Assembly: GCA_019119165.1 (NCBI GenBank) | Contig: DWXO01000056.1 | Coordinates: forward strand, 1-52,313 | Source of the DNA: Candidatus Flavonifractor intestinigallinarum | GTDB lineage: Bacteria > Bacillota > Clostridia > Oscillospirales > Oscillospiraceae | Direction: 5' to 3' | Length of the DNA: 52,313 nucleotides | Shown here: positions 25,443-33,912 of the stretch, in pieces | How positions within the stretch are numbered: position 1 is the stretch's first letter | Layout: each line of letters opens with the position of its first letter | Position numbers and translations under genes: made by a program | The notes under the pieces: model-generated | What the model saw: the letters and a program-made list of their open reading frames with translations, nothing else | Database searches by the model: none | Told to the model about the DNA's origin: nothing

Positions 25443-26801
25443 ATGAGTCATTGGGTCAATCAGTCCGTGTTCTACCACATCTACCCCCTTGGGTTCTGCG
25501 GCGCGCCGGAGTATAATCCCGGCGGCGCACCGGTGCCCCGGCTGGACAAGCTGAAAGACTGGATTCCCCACCTGAAGGAGCTGGGAGTCAACGCCCTCTA
25601 CCTGGGCCCGGTATTCCAGTCGGTGAAGCACGGCTACGACACTACCGACTACTTCCAGATCGACTGCCGCCTGGGAGACAACGATTCCTTCGCCGCCCTG
25701 TGCGACCAGCTTCACGCCAACGGCATCAAGGTGGTGCTGGACGGGGTGTTCAACCATGTGGGCCGGGGCTTCTGGGCCTTCCGGGACGTGCAGGAGCACG
25801 GTCAGGGCTCCCCCTACTGCGGCTGGTTCCACGACCTGAACTTCGGCGGTCCCTCCCCTATGGGCGACCCCTTCTGGTACACCGCCTGGCAGGGCCACTA
25901 TGAGCTGGTAAAGCTCAACCTCCGCAATCCCGATGTGGTGCGCCACCTGCTAGACGCGGTGGGGATGTGGATGGACAAATTCCACATCGACGGCCTGCGG
26001 CTGGACGCCGCCGACTGCGTGGATTTCGACTTCTTCCGCACCCTCAAGGGCTTCGTCAAGGGCAAGGACCCGGATTTCTGGCTCATGGGCGAGATCATCC
26101 ACGGGGACTACGCCCGGTGGGCCAACCCGGAGATGCTGGACAGCGTCACCAATTACGAGTGCTGGAAGGGCCTGTGGTCCTCCCACAACGACAAAAACTA
26201 CTTTGAGATCGCCCACTCCCTCAACCGCCAGAGCGGCCCCGGCGGCATTTACCGCAACATCACCCTCTACAACTTCGCCGACAACCACGACGTGGACCGG
26301 CTGGCCTCCAAGCTGCGCGACCCGGCCCACATCAACAACCTGTACACCCTGCTGTACACCATGCCCGGCGTGCCCTCCCTCTACTACGGCAGCGAGTGGG
26401 CCCTCAAGGGAGAGCGCACCAAGCACTCTGACGCCCCTCTGCGCCCCTGCCTGGACCTGAAGGAGATGCTGGCCCTGGACCAGAGTCTATGCGCCCACCT
26501 TAGCAAACTGGCCTCCATCCGTGCCGCCTTCCCCGCTCTCCAAGAGGGCCAGTATGAAAATGTGGTCATCAAAAACCAGCAGCTGGTGTTCCGCCGCTCC
26601 ACCGACAGTCAGCGGGTCTATGTGGTCCTCAACCTGGAGCCTCAGGAGGTCCACATGGAGTTCCCCCACCAGGAGCCGGTGCTCCAGGATGTGCTGAACG
26701 ACAACGCCATCTTCAACAACGACGGCGGCCGCACCTGGCTGCCTGTGCCTCCCTGTGGCGCCCGTATTCTGGTGGGCGCTCCCGACCGCTTTACCTGGTA
26801 A
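25443..26801 (+). CDS. GH13 alpha-amylase family glycoside hydrolase
   Basis: A cytoplasmic enzyme of 452 residues without a signal peptide, probably acting on imported maltodextrins. The four conserved GH13 regions are present: DGVFNHVG (about residue 98), GLRLDAADC with the nucleophile Asp (about 186), LMGEIIHGD with the acid Glu (about 214), and FADNHDVDRL with the transition-state Asp (about 278). The layout resembles neopullulanase or cyclomaltodextrinase-like enzymes, but it lacks their N-terminal domain. ATG 25443 has GGAGGAG 6 nt upstream. The gap after trmD is 21 nt, so read-through from trmD is possible. Confidence 0.93.
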   Translation: MSHWVNQSVFYHIYPLGFCGAPEYNPGGAPVPRLDKLKDWIPHLKELGVNALYLGPVFQSVKHGYDTTDYFQIDCRLGDNDSFAALCDQLHANGIKVVLDGVFNHVGRGFWAFRDVQEHGQGSPYCGWFHDLNFGGPSPMGDPFWYTAWQGHYELVKLNLRNPDVVRHLLDAVGMWMDKFHIDGLRLDAADCVDFDFFRTLKGFVKGKDPDFWLMGEIIHGDYARWANPEMLDSVTNYECWKGLWSSHNDKNYFEIAHSLNRQSGPGGIYRNITLYNFADNHDVDRLASKLRDPAHINNLYTLLYTMPGVPSLYYGSEWALKGERTKHSDAPLRPCLDLKEMLALDQSLCAHLSKLASIRAAFPALQEGQYENVVIKNQQLVFRRSTDSQRVYVVLNLEPQEVHMEFPHQEPVLQDVLNDNAIFNNDGGRTWLPVPPCGARILVGAPDRFTW

Positions 26802-26848
26802 ATCTGCCCCATCTTTCTGACCGTTCCAGAATATTCACACTTTCTCCC

Positions 26849-26877
26849 TTTACTTTTCCCGCCGATGGTGATACAAT
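26849..26877 (+). promoter_or_regulatory. Promoter of the DegV-family gene
   Basis: TTTACT, 17 bp, TACAAT preceded by TGA (an extended -10). It lies about 50 bp before the gene. Confidence 0.65.
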
Positions 26878-26927
26878 AGCGGCAATGGCTGATATCATTT
26901 TCATAATTATATTCGAGGGTTTTTGTT

Positions 26928-27764
26928 ATGAGTTTTAAGATCATTGTTGATAGCTGCTGCGACCTTACCCCTGCCCAGCTGCGGGAGGACTGCTTTATCA
27001 AGGTCCCTCTCACCATCCGCGTGGGGGATGAGACTGTCGTGGACGACGAATCCTTCGATCAGAAAGCCCTGCTGCAAATGATGCGGGATTGTCCCACCGC
27101 CCCCCAGTCCGCCTGTCCCTCCCCTGTTCAGTATATGGACGCCTTCGACTGCGGCGCTGACGACATCTATGTGGTCACCCTGTCCGCCCTGCTGTCCGGC
27201 TCCCACAACGCGGCGGCCCAGGCCCGCAATCTGTGGCTGGAGGATCACCCCGGGGCCAACATTCACATCTTCAACTCCTGTTCCGCCTCGGCGGGCGAGG
27301 TACTGGTGGCCTTAAAGCTCCAGGAGCTGGCCGAGGCCGGCCTGGACTTCACCACGGTGGTGAGCAAGGCCTCCCAGTATATCGAGGAGATGAATACCCT
27401 CTTCGTACTGGAAACCCTGGACAATCTGCGGAAAAACGGACGGCTCACCCGCACCCAGGCTCTGGTCACCAGCACCCTGCACATCAAGCTGCTGATGGGC
27501 TCCACCCCCCAGGGCGAGATCTGCAAAAAGGGCCAGGCTCTGTCCATCAAGCAGGCCCTGAGCAAAATGGCGGGCATGATGGCGGCCGATCCCAACCATG
27601 CCGGACGGCGGCTGTGCATCATCCACTGCAACTGTCTGGAGCGGGCCTTCCACCTGAAAGAATTGGTACAGAAGCAGTGCAAATTCTCCGAAGTGCTCAT
27701 CGGAGACACCGGCGGCATCTCCACGGTGTACGCCAACGACGGCGGCGTGATCGCCGCCTACTGA
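26928..27764 (+). CDS. DegV family fatty-acid-binding protein
   Basis: A cytoplasmic lipid-binding protein of 278 aa. Family members bind a single fatty acid and can serve fatty-acid kinase systems (FakB role). It begins with FKIIVDSCCDLTP, and carries TSQPS-like TAPQSACPSP (about residues 60-69) and the ligand-binding LSALLSGSHNAA (about 85-96). C-terminal HCNCLERAF and GDTGGIS follow. It is a monocistronic unit with its own promoter and terminator. No fakA is in the window, so the partner is unknown. Confidence 0.93.
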   Translation: MSFKIIVDSCCDLTPAQLREDCFIKVPLTIRVGDETVVDDESFDQKALLQMMRDCPTAPQSACPSPVQYMDAFDCGADDIYVVTLSALLSGSHNAAAQARNLWLEDHPGANIHIFNSCSASAGEVLVALKLQELAEAGLDFTTVVSKASQYIEEMNTLFVLETLDNLRKNGRLTRTQALVTSTLHIKLLMGSTPQGEICKKGQALSIKQALSKMAGMMAADPNHAGRRLCIIHCNCLERAFHLKELVQKQCKFSEVLIGDTGGISTVYANDGGVIAAY

Positions 27765-27775
27765 ATCAGGCTTCC

Positions 27776-27808
27776 AACCGCCCGGGATCATCCCGGGCGG
27801 TTGCTTTT
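27776..27808 (+). terminator. Terminator after the DegV-family gene
   Basis: A 12-bp perfect stem (AACCGCCCGGGA) with loop TCA, then GCTTTTTA. Confidence 0.88.
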
Positions 27809-27857
27809 TATGGTCAGATATGCTAATATGATCCAAATTTGTTTGGGAGGCCTTGTT

Positions 27858-28352
27858 ATGAACTATACCATTCGTCCCACGGAGCCTGGAGATGCCGCCG
27901 GTACCGCGGCCCTGCGCCGGATGCCCGGGGTCTTGGAAACCACTCTGGGGCTTTCCTCCTACCGCACTGCGGACAGCAATGCTTTCTTAGCCAATCTGGG
28001 CCCCAACGACCACCATTTTGTGGCGGTACTGGACGACGGCACCGTCATCGGCGTAGCCTGTCTGCAAGTCTTTGGCAATCCCCGGATGCGCCATGTAGGC
28101 AGTGTGGCCCTGATGGTCCATGCCGACTATCAGAACATGGGGGTCGGTTCTGCCCTTTTAAAGACGCTGCTGGACCTGGCGGACAACTGGCTCATGCTGG
28201 TGCGGGTGGAGCTCACTGTATTTGCCGATAATGAGCGGGCCATCCACCTCTATGAGAAGCTGGGCTTTGAGAAGGAAGGGCTCAAGCGCATGACCACCGT
28301 GCGGAACGGCAAGTATGCCGACGAATACATGATGGCCCGGCTGCGCCCATAA
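27858..28352 (+). CDS. GNAT family N-acetyltransferase
   Basis: A 164-residue acetyltransferase of the PaiA/phosphinothricin-type branch. The acetyl-CoA motif is VHADYQNMGVGSALLKTLLD (about residues 88-107). The C-terminal part FADNERAIHLYEKLGFEKEG (about 125-144) is conserved in amine acetylators. ATG 27858 follows GGGAGG; upstream in-frame ATGs lie inside the preceding terminator and have no ribosome site. The substrate is unknown. Confidence 0.9.
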   Translation: MNYTIRPTEPGDAAGTAALRRMPGVLETTLGLSSYRTADSNAFLANLGPNDHHFVAVLDDGTVIGVACLQVFGNPRMRHVGSVALMVHADYQNMGVGSALLKTLLDLADNWLMLVRVELTVFADNERAIHLYEKLGFEKEGLKRMTTVRNGKYADEYMMARLRP

Positions 28353-28366
28353 GGCATACGCAGCAA

Positions 28367-28405
28367 AAAACGCACCCCGGAAGGAAATCTTCCGGGGTGC
28401 GTTTT
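28367..28405. terminator. Bidirectional terminator
   Basis: A 17-bp perfect stem (AAAACGCACCCCGGAAG) with loop GAAAT. It ends the GNAT gene (+) and any transcript from the rubrerythrin side (-). Confidence 0.9.
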
Positions 28406-28411
28406 GCGTAC

Positions 28412-28484
28412 AAATCAATAGTTGACGGCGCGGATCTCAAAATAAGCCTGGGGATGGGCGCACACAGGGCACACCTGGGGGGCC
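28412..28484 (-). repeat. 73-bp duplicate of the rubrerythrin 3' end
   Basis: This stretch is 70/73 identical to 28646-28718, the last codons and stop of rbr. It encodes the same final residues (CPVCAHPQAYFEIRAVNY). The three differences are GCT/GCA, TAT/TAC and TTT/TTC, all synonymous. It sits right next to the terminator, where a native rbr end would be expected. Confidence 0.9.
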
Positions 28485-28645
28485 GCCCCACCCGGCCCAG
28501 GCCGGGCGGGGACCCCATTCCTTGCAAAAGCCCGGGTGGAATGAATCCACCCGGGCTCAAGGTTTTTTACGCGGTAAAAACGCTTGTACGGCGCAAGCGC
28601 CGCCCCATCTTCGATGGGGCCCCCAAAGAGGCCCCCCACGAAGTC
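28485..28645. repeat. 161-bp hairpin-rich intergenic element
   Basis: Between the two copies of the rbr tail lie five hairpins. Their stems are CCCGGCC/GGCCGGG (28491-28506), AGCCCGGGTGGA/TCCACCCGGGCT (28529-28557), TTTTTAC/GTAAAAA (28564-28580), CGCTTG/CAAGCG (28581-28599) and GCCCCATC/GATGGGGC (28602-28620). It looks like a non-autonomous intergenic repeat rather than coding DNA. Copies elsewhere in the genome cannot be checked here. Confidence 0.6.
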
Positions 28646-28648
28646 AAA

Positions 28649-29182
28649 TCAATAGTTGACGGCGCGGATCTCGAAGTATGCCTGGGGATGGGCGCACACA
28701 GGGCACACCTGGGGGGCCTCTTTGCCGAAGTGAATGTGGCCGCAGTTACGGCACTTCCACATATACTCGTCGCCCCGCTTGAACACCACGCCCTCTTCCA
28801 GGTTCTTCAGGAGGGTCAGGTAGCGCTCCTCGTGCTCCTTCTCGATCTTGAGGACGCCCTCGAACAGGAAGGCCAGCTTCTCAAAGCCTTCCTCACGGGC
28901 GGTCTCGGCCATTTCCTTATACATCTCGGTCCACTCTTCATGCTCACCAGCGGCGGCGGACTTCAGGTTGGCCATGGTGTCGCCGATGCCGCCCAGCTCC
29001 TTGAACCACAGCTTGGCGTGCTCCTTCTCGTTGCCGGCGGTCTCCTCAAAGATGGCCGCGATCTGCTCGTAGCCTTCCTTCTTGGCCTTGCTGGCGAAAT
29101 AGGTGTACTTATTGCGGGCCATGCTCTCCCCCGCAAACGCCTTCCACAGATTGGCTTCCGTCTTGCTGCCCTTCAGCTCCAT
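28649..29182 (-). CDS. rbr: Rubrerythrin
   Basis: A non-haem iron peroxidase that reduces hydrogen peroxide in anaerobes. The ferritin-like four-helix domain carries the di-iron ExxH motifs (GNEKEHAKLW near residue 52 and KIEKEHEERY near 118). The C-terminal rubredoxin-type FeS4 site has two CxxC pairs (CRNCGHIHFG and CPVCAHP, about 143-165). At 177 aa it is typical. It is last in the perR-dfx-rbr order, 49 nt after dfx. Electron donors would be rubredoxin or NADH-dependent reductases elsewhere. Confidence 0.97.
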   Translation of the reverse strand: MELKGSKTEANLWKAFAGESMARNKYTYFASKAKKEGYEQIAAIFEETAGNEKEHAKLWFKELGGIGDTMANLKSAAAGEHEEWTEMYKEMAETAREEGFEKLAFLFEGVLKIEKEHEERYLTLLKNLEEGVVFKRGDEYMWKCRNCGHIHFGKEAPQVCPVCAHPQAYFEIRAVNY

Positions 29183-29231
29183 CGTGTCATACCTTCCTTT
29201 CTAAAATCTAATACTTTTAAAATCCGTTGAT

Positions 29232-29618
29232 TTAGCCTTCGCCCTTCCAGAAGCCGTGGAGATTGCAGATCTCGTAGGCCTCCACCTTGTCGCTCCGGCA
29301 GAAGGTCTTCAGCTCCGGAGCATCGCCGGGCTTGGGGAACTTCATGGTCACGGTGTCGCCGTCCACCACGGCAATCAGGGAGATATAGTGCTCGGGCAGC
29401 ATGGGATGCTCCACGCTTCCCACCTTCACGGTCACGGAGTTCCCGCTGCCATGGGCGGTCTTCTCCACCACGGGGACGTGCTTCTCCTGAGCCGCGTCAG
29501 TGGTATTGGGGGTGATCTCTTCCATCTTCTGCCCGCAGCACATGACGGGCACGCCCTTGTCCACAACCTTTAAAATGACATTGCCGCAATGCGCGCAGCG
29601 ATACAGCTTGAACTCCAT
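29232..29618 (-). CDS. dfx: Desulfoferrodoxin (superoxide reductase)
   Basis: Reduces superoxide to hydrogen peroxide without making oxygen; rubrerythrin then removes the peroxide. The N-terminal desulforedoxin-like Fe(SCys)4 site is CAHCG (about residues 9-13) plus MCCG (about 27-30). The catalytic centre II supplies HVPVVE, VEHPMLPEHYI and the C-terminal CNLHGFW (Cys and His ligands). The expected Glu of the active site follows the first His motif. At 128 aa it is full length. AAAGGATG precedes the ATG. It lies 74 nt after perR. Confidence 0.97.
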   Translation of the reverse strand: MEFKLYRCAHCGNVILKVVDKGVPVMCCGQKMEEITPNTTDAAQEKHVPVVEKTAHGSGNSVTVKVGSVEHPMLPEHYISLIAVVDGDTVTMKFPKPGDAPELKTFCRSDKVEAYEICNLHGFWKGEG

Positions 29619-29692
29619 GTTGTTACATCCTTTCTAACTCACAGTATTCGCACTTTCGTGCAGATTAAACTTACCATATTACCTGAAAAAAC

Positions 29693-30076
29693 TCAATGCT
29701 TTGGTTTGCAGTTTGCACAGATCCCATGGAAAATCAGCTCATGGGATCGGATATCATGGCCGCTGGCCAACAGCGCCTTCTCATCCAGGCCCTTGTCATA
29801 GGGCAGGTCCAGGTCAAACACCCCGCCGCACTTCTCACAGCGGAAGTGGGGATGGGGCTCCACGTTGGCGTCGTACCGCTCCACCGGGAAAGCCATCCGC
29901 ACAGCGGCGCCTTCGTCCACCAGCAGATTCAAATTCCGGTATACCGTCCCCAAACTCAGGTTCGGGTTGGTGGGCTTGAGCCATTGATACACCATTTCAG
30001 CGGTGGGATGCTGGTCTGTGTGCATCAGGGCCTCATAGATCAGCTCTCGCTGACGTGAGTATCGCTTTCCGTTCAT
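29693..30076 (-). CDS. perR: Fur family peroxide/metal regulator (PerR-like)
   Basis: A 127-residue Fur-family repressor. The winged helix (residues 1-70) contains TAEMVYQWLKPTNPNLSLGTVYRNLNLL. The dimer domain has two CxxC zinc pairs (CEKCGG near 84 and CANCK near 122) and His-rich HPHFRC. Its place ahead of dfx and rbr points to PerR, the peroxide-sensing type, rather than Fur or Zur. A 19-bp palindrome (30100-30118) just upstream is the likely self-control site. Confidence 0.9.
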   Translation of the reverse strand: MNGKRYSRQRELIYEALMHTDQHPTAEMVYQWLKPTNPNLSLGTVYRNLNLLVDEGAAVRMAFPVERYDANVEPHPHFRCEKCGGVFDLDLPYDKGLDEKALLASGHDIRSHELIFHGICANCKPKH

Positions 30077-30099
30077 GGGTCACCACTCTTTCTAATATA

Positions 30100-30118
30100 A
30101 ACAGTAACTATTACTGTT
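30100..30118. promoter_or_regulatory. perR: Putative PerR box
   Basis: AACAGTAA, 3 nt, TTACTGTT: a perfect 8-3-8 inverted repeat about 24 bp upstream of perR. It overlaps the region of a minus-strand TATATT -10. Spacing and AT-content fit Fur-family sites. Confidence 0.65.
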
Positions 30119-30209
30119 ATTGATATCATAGCAGACTTTCCTAATTCTTGCAAGTGCTTTTTTTCAATTTCTCAAAAATTTTTTGCCTCCTCTTCCCTGC
30201 CCCACAATA

Positions 30210-30243
30210 AACCGGGCCTGCCGCAGAGGCGGCAGGCCCGGTT
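30210..30243 (-). terminator. Terminator of the phosphodiester glycosidase gene
   Basis: A 15-bp GC-rich stem (AACCGGGCCTGCCGC and complement) with a short loop, then a T-rich stretch on the minus strand, just past the stop at 30254. Confidence 0.8.
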
Positions 30244-30253
30244 GTGAAGTCGG

Positions 30254-31801
30254 TTATTGAGATACAAAGACCTGGAGGGTGGACGTCAGGTTGCGTCCGG
30301 GAGTGGCCAGGGTCTGGCCCTTGTAATACATGGCGGTGGAACCGCCGCCGTCCAGGTTGATGGCGTCCACACAGCCCAGGGAGAGCATCAGATCCCGCAT
30401 CTGCTCAATGCTGGCGGCCTTCACGTTGACCAGCAGCAGCTTGCCGTCCTTGGTGGTACCCACGGCGGTGCGGGGGGTGACGGCGGTGGTGAAGCGGGCC
30501 TCCTTAAAGCCGTTGTCCAGGCCGGTGTACTTGACGCCGTCCTTTACCAGCCGGGGCGAGCCGGACACCATGGTCTGCACGCCGGTCAGATCGAAGCCCT
30601 CCTCGTCGTCTCGCTGGAGGTAGGGCCGCAGGGCCACGGTACGGCCGGCCTCAAACTGATTGAAGAAGTCGTAGTTGGTGACGGTGTCGCTGGAGTAAAG
30701 CACATAGCCGTTGGCGGGGATGGACACCGTCTGGCCGGCGGTCACCATCTGGAAGCTGGTGGTCACATTGTTGACCACGGTCAGGACGGAACCGGGATAG
30801 GTGACCTGGAAGGAGGTACCACGGGCGGGGGTGTAGAGCACCGCCTGGCCGCTGAACTGCTTGAGCATATTGACCTCGTAGGCGTCCCACCAGCGGTAGG
30901 CGCCGCCGTCCACCGTCTCAATGCGGACAAAGACGGGAGGCCGTCCATAGCGCATCTCGTTGGTATCGGTGATGCCCAGGGAGGACAGGCCGGAGCTGGC
31001 ATACATAAACTGGCCGTTCACCATCAGATGTCCGATGGGGTCCTTGATGGTCTTTTCGCTCTCAAAGAAGTTGGCGTTGATCACCGCCACCGCTCCGGAA
31101 TTGGCGGCAATGGACTGGAAGCTGTCGGTGGAGTTGAGCTTGTTGCCCACCAGCGCCGACTTGACGCTCACCCGGGGGTCCTTCATGTTGACGGTGATCA
31201 CGTTGGCGCTGACGGTGCCGGAGGCCAGGGTGTAGCTCTTGGAGGTAAGGGTCACCGGGTCCTCCTTGGGGGTGGTCTTTTCCACCAGCTTCTGGACCTG
31301 GGGCAGGCTGGTGAGGCTGTTCTTGTCCACCTCGCCGTTGGCCACCACCACGATCTGGTTGGTGCCCTCCCACTCCACGGTCAGGCCCAGATTCTCACTG
31401 ACGAAGCGCACCGGCACGAAGGTGCGGTTGTTTCTGGCCCGCATGGGCACGTCCATGGTCACCTCTTCCCCGTTAACCAGGGCGGTGGTGGAGTCCAGCT
31501 CCAGCTCCACCGAGGTGCCGTTGAGGGAGCAGCGCACACCGTTGGTCTCCTGCACCCACTCCACGGTGCCGCCGAAGGCCTCGATCATCCGGCGGATGGG
31601 CAGCATGGTGCGGCCGCTCTCGGCCATCAGCACCACGGCGCTGCTGGTCTCGTCGATCTGGGTCACGGTATCGCCGATGACACACCAGGGGCTGTTATAC
31701 CGCATGGTGATGACCAGATCGGGCTGGGCGGCGGAGGCTGTGGGGATCAGACCCAGCATCAGCACCAGCGCGGTCAGCAGGGACAATACGCGTCTTTTCA
31801 C
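30254..31801 (-). CDS. Secreted phosphodiester glycosidase (NAGPA family) with copper-amine-oxidase-type N-domain
   Basis: An exported protein of 515 aa. After a signal peptide ending in PTASA comes a copper-amine-oxidase-N-like domain (about residues 35-150; DVPMRARNNRTFVPVRFVSENLG and similar repeats), a common wall or stalk module in Clostridia. The C-terminal half is the phosphodiester glycosidase domain (formerly DUF2233), with NANFFESEK and INLDGGGSTAMYY, related to the enzyme that uncovers mannose-6-phosphate. The natural substrate in bacteria may be a wall-linked sugar phosphodiester. The GTG at 31801 is chosen because it directly starts the signal peptide and follows GAGAGGATG. Confidence 0.88.
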   Translation of the reverse strand: MKRRVLSLLTALVLMLGLIPTASAAQPDLVITMRYNSPWCVIGDTVTQIDETSSAVVLMAESGRTMLPIRRMIEAFGGTVEWVQETNGVRCSLNGTSVELELDSTTALVNGEEVTMDVPMRARNNRTFVPVRFVSENLGLTVEWEGTNQIVVVANGEVDKNSLTSLPQVQKLVEKTTPKEDPVTLTSKSYTLASGTVSANVITVNMKDPRVSVKSALVGNKLNSTDSFQSIAANSGAVAVINANFFESEKTIKDPIGHLMVNGQFMYASSGLSSLGITDTNEMRYGRPPVFVRIETVDGGAYRWWDAYEVNMLKQFSGQAVLYTPARGTSFQVTYPGSVLTVVNNVTTSFQMVTAGQTVSIPANGYVLYSSDTVTNYDFFNQFEAGRTVALRPYLQRDDEEGFDLTGVQTMVSGSPRLVKDGVKYTGLDNGFKEARFTTAVTPRTAVGTTKDGKLLLVNVKAASIEQMRDLMLSLGCVDAINLDGGGSTAMYYKGQTLATPGRNLTSTLQVFVSQ

Positions 31802-31846
31802 AGGTATCCATCCTCTCTTCTCTCCCCAAAGGGAGTCTTTGCGTTC

Positions 31847-31875
31847 AGTATAGCAATTCTGAAAGGAACCTGCAA
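31847..31875 (-). promoter_or_regulatory. Promoter of the phosphodiester glycosidase gene
   Basis: On the minus strand TTGCAG, 17 bp, TATACT, about 45 bp before the GTG start. Confidence 0.7.
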
Positions 31876-31914
31876 TGCCTTCTTGGCATAGTGTGGCGGT
31901 TTTCCCAGAGAAAA

Positions 31915-31947
31915 GCACCCGGCAGAACCGCTGGTTCTGCCGGGTGC
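31915..31947 (-). terminator. Terminator after the YgiQ gene
   Basis: A 15-bp perfect stem (GCACCCGGCAGAACC) with loop GCT, just after the ygiQ-type stop. The minus strand continues with TTTTC. Confidence 0.85.
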
Positions 31948-31950
31948 CTG

Positions 31951-33900
31951 TTATCCCCTGCCCTTCCGGGGCCGGGCGTTCTTTTTTGGCTTGGCCACCG
32001 CCCAGCCCGCCTTGCGGGTTGGCTTGGCCTTGGGTTTGGCGCTCTTTGAGGCTGCCGGTTTATTTCCCTTGCCGGGGTTCTGCCTCCCCTCCTGGGGCTT
32101 GCCGTATTTCTCCGTCCGCAGCAGGCAGTCCTTGCCGAAGCCGATCAGGTCCTCCCGGTGGGCCCGGTGGAGGGCCTCCCGTACCAGTGCCCGCTTCTCC
32201 GGCCGCTTCCACTGCATCAGGGCCCGCTGCATGGCCTTCTCGTGGGGGTCCCGGGGCACATACACCGGCTTCATGGTCCGGGGATCGATGCCGGTATAGT
32301 ACATACAGGTGGACAGGGTGCCCGGCGTGGGATAGAAGTCCTGGACCTGCTCGGGCTGGCGTCCGGTACGGTTGAGCCACCGGGCCAGCTCCACCGCGTC
32401 GTTCAGGGTACAGCCCGGGTGGGAGGACATGAGGTAGGGCACCAGATACTGCTCCTTACCGTACTTCTGGTTCAGGGACTCGTACTTCCGCTTGAACTTC
32501 TCATACACCTCGATATGAGGCTTGCCCATATAGTCCAGCACCGAGTTGACGCAGTGCTCCGGGGCCACCTTCAGCTGGCCGGACACATGGTACTTCACCA
32601 GCTCGGCAAAAAATTCCCCGCTCTTGTCCTTGAGCATATAGTCAAACCGGATGCCGGAGCGGATAAACACCTTTTTCACCCCCGGCACCGCCCGGATCTT
32701 CCGCAGCAGCATCAGGTAGTCGGTGTGGTCGGCGTCCAGGTTGGGGCAGGCCTCGGGGGCCAGGCAGGCCTTGCCCCGGCACAGCCCCGCCTTCATCTGC
32801 TTCTTGCAGGCGGGCCGCCGGAAGTTGGCGGTGGGGCCGCCCACGTCGTGGATATAGCCCTTGAAGCCGGGGTGATGGGTCAGCCCCTCCACCTCTCTCA
32901 GCACGCTCTCGTGGCTGCGGGAGGTGATGATCCGCCCCTGATGGAAGGCCAGGGAGCAGAAGTTGCAGGCCCCAAAGCACCCCCGGTTGTGGGCCACCGA
33001 GAAGCGCACCTCCTCAATGGCCGGCACGCCTCCCATGTTGTCGTACATGGGGTGGGGCTCCCGGACATAGGGCAGCTCGGCCACAAAGTCCAGCTCCGCC
33101 GTAGTCAGCGGCATGGCGGGGGGATTGACGATGAGCAGCCGGTCCCCGTGGCGCTGGAGGATGGCCTTCCCCCGCACCGGGTCGTGCTCCTCATATTGGA
33201 TCTGGTTGGCCACGGCGTACTGCCGCTTGTCGGTGGACACCTGCTCATAGGAGGGGCACTCCACCTTGGGATAGGCGCAGACCGAGGGATCTCTGGCAAT
33301 AAAGGCAGTTCCCTTTACATCCGTGATCTCCCCCACCGGGGTACCGGAGGCCAGCCGGGCGGCAATCTCCCGGGTGGCGGTCTCCCCCATGCCGTACACC
33401 AGCAGGTCGGCCTGGCTGTCAAAGAGCACCGACCGGCGCACCTTGTCCTCCCAGTAGTCATAGTGGGCAAAGCGCCGGAGGGAGGCCTCCAGCCCTCCGA
33501 TGACCAGGGGGATGTCCCCAAAGGCCTCCCGCACCTTGTTGGCATACACGATGGAGGCCCGGTCAGGCCGCAGCCCCGCCTGATTGCCCGGAGAATAGGC
33601 GTCGTCGTGCCGCCGCTTCCGGGCGGCGGTGTAGTGAGCCACCATGGAGTCCAGATTGCCGGCGGACAGCATCACCCCTAACCGGGGACGGCCCAGCACT
33701 GTAAAGGCTTCTGCCTTGCGCCAGTCCGGCTGGGCCAGGATGGCCACCCGGTAGCCCTCGGCCTCCAGCACACGGGAGATGATGGCGCAGCCGAAGGAGG
33801 GGTGGTCCACATAGGCGTCGCCGGTGATGATCAGAAAGTCGTACCCGTCCCAACCACGCTCTTCCATATCCGCCTTAGAGACGGGCAAAAATCCATTCAT
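31951..33900 (-). CDS. YgiQ family radical SAM protein
   Basis: A 649-residue radical S-adenosylmethionine enzyme of uncharacterised reaction. The N-terminal domain (residues 1-300) is followed by the cluster motif CFGACNFCSLAFHQGR (CxxxCxxC, about residue 305). DVGGPTANF follows, then a typical YgiQ C-terminal domain with APEHCVNSVLDYMGKPH and SSHPGCTLND. The tail (about 600-649) is basic and low complexity, Lys/Pro/Ala-rich. It sits 12 nt after the phosphatase-acetyltransferase gene, at the end of the pyrimidine transcript direction. Confidence 0.95.
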   Translation of the reverse strand: MNGFLPVSKADMEERGWDGYDFLIITGDAYVDHPSFGCAIISRVLEAEGYRVAILAQPDWRKAEAFTVLGRPRLGVMLSAGNLDSMVAHYTAARKRRHDDAYSPGNQAGLRPDRASIVYANKVREAFGDIPLVIGGLEASLRRFAHYDYWEDKVRRSVLFDSQADLLVYGMGETATREIAARLASGTPVGEITDVKGTAFIARDPSVCAYPKVECPSYEQVSTDKRQYAVANQIQYEEHDPVRGKAILQRHGDRLLIVNPPAMPLTTAELDFVAELPYVREPHPMYDNMGGVPAIEEVRFSVAHNRGCFGACNFCSLAFHQGRIITSRSHESVLREVEGLTHHPGFKGYIHDVGGPTANFRRPACKKQMKAGLCRGKACLAPEACPNLDADHTDYLMLLRKIRAVPGVKKVFIRSGIRFDYMLKDKSGEFFAELVKYHVSGQLKVAPEHCVNSVLDYMGKPHIEVYEKFKRKYESLNQKYGKEQYLVPYLMSSHPGCTLNDAVELARWLNRTGRQPEQVQDFYPTPGTLSTCMYYTGIDPRTMKPVYVPRDPHEKAMQRALMQWKRPEKRALVREALHRAHREDLIGFGKDCLLRTEKYGKPQEGRQNPGKGNKPAASKSAKPKAKPTRKAGWAVAKPKKNARPRKGRG

Positions 33901-33912
33901 ATCGTTCCTCAG

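Noticed and set aside
28415-28639. A 74-codon minus-strand frame ending in the rubrerythrin tail
   Set aside because: Its first two thirds translate the hairpin element, and only the duplicated tail resembles a protein.
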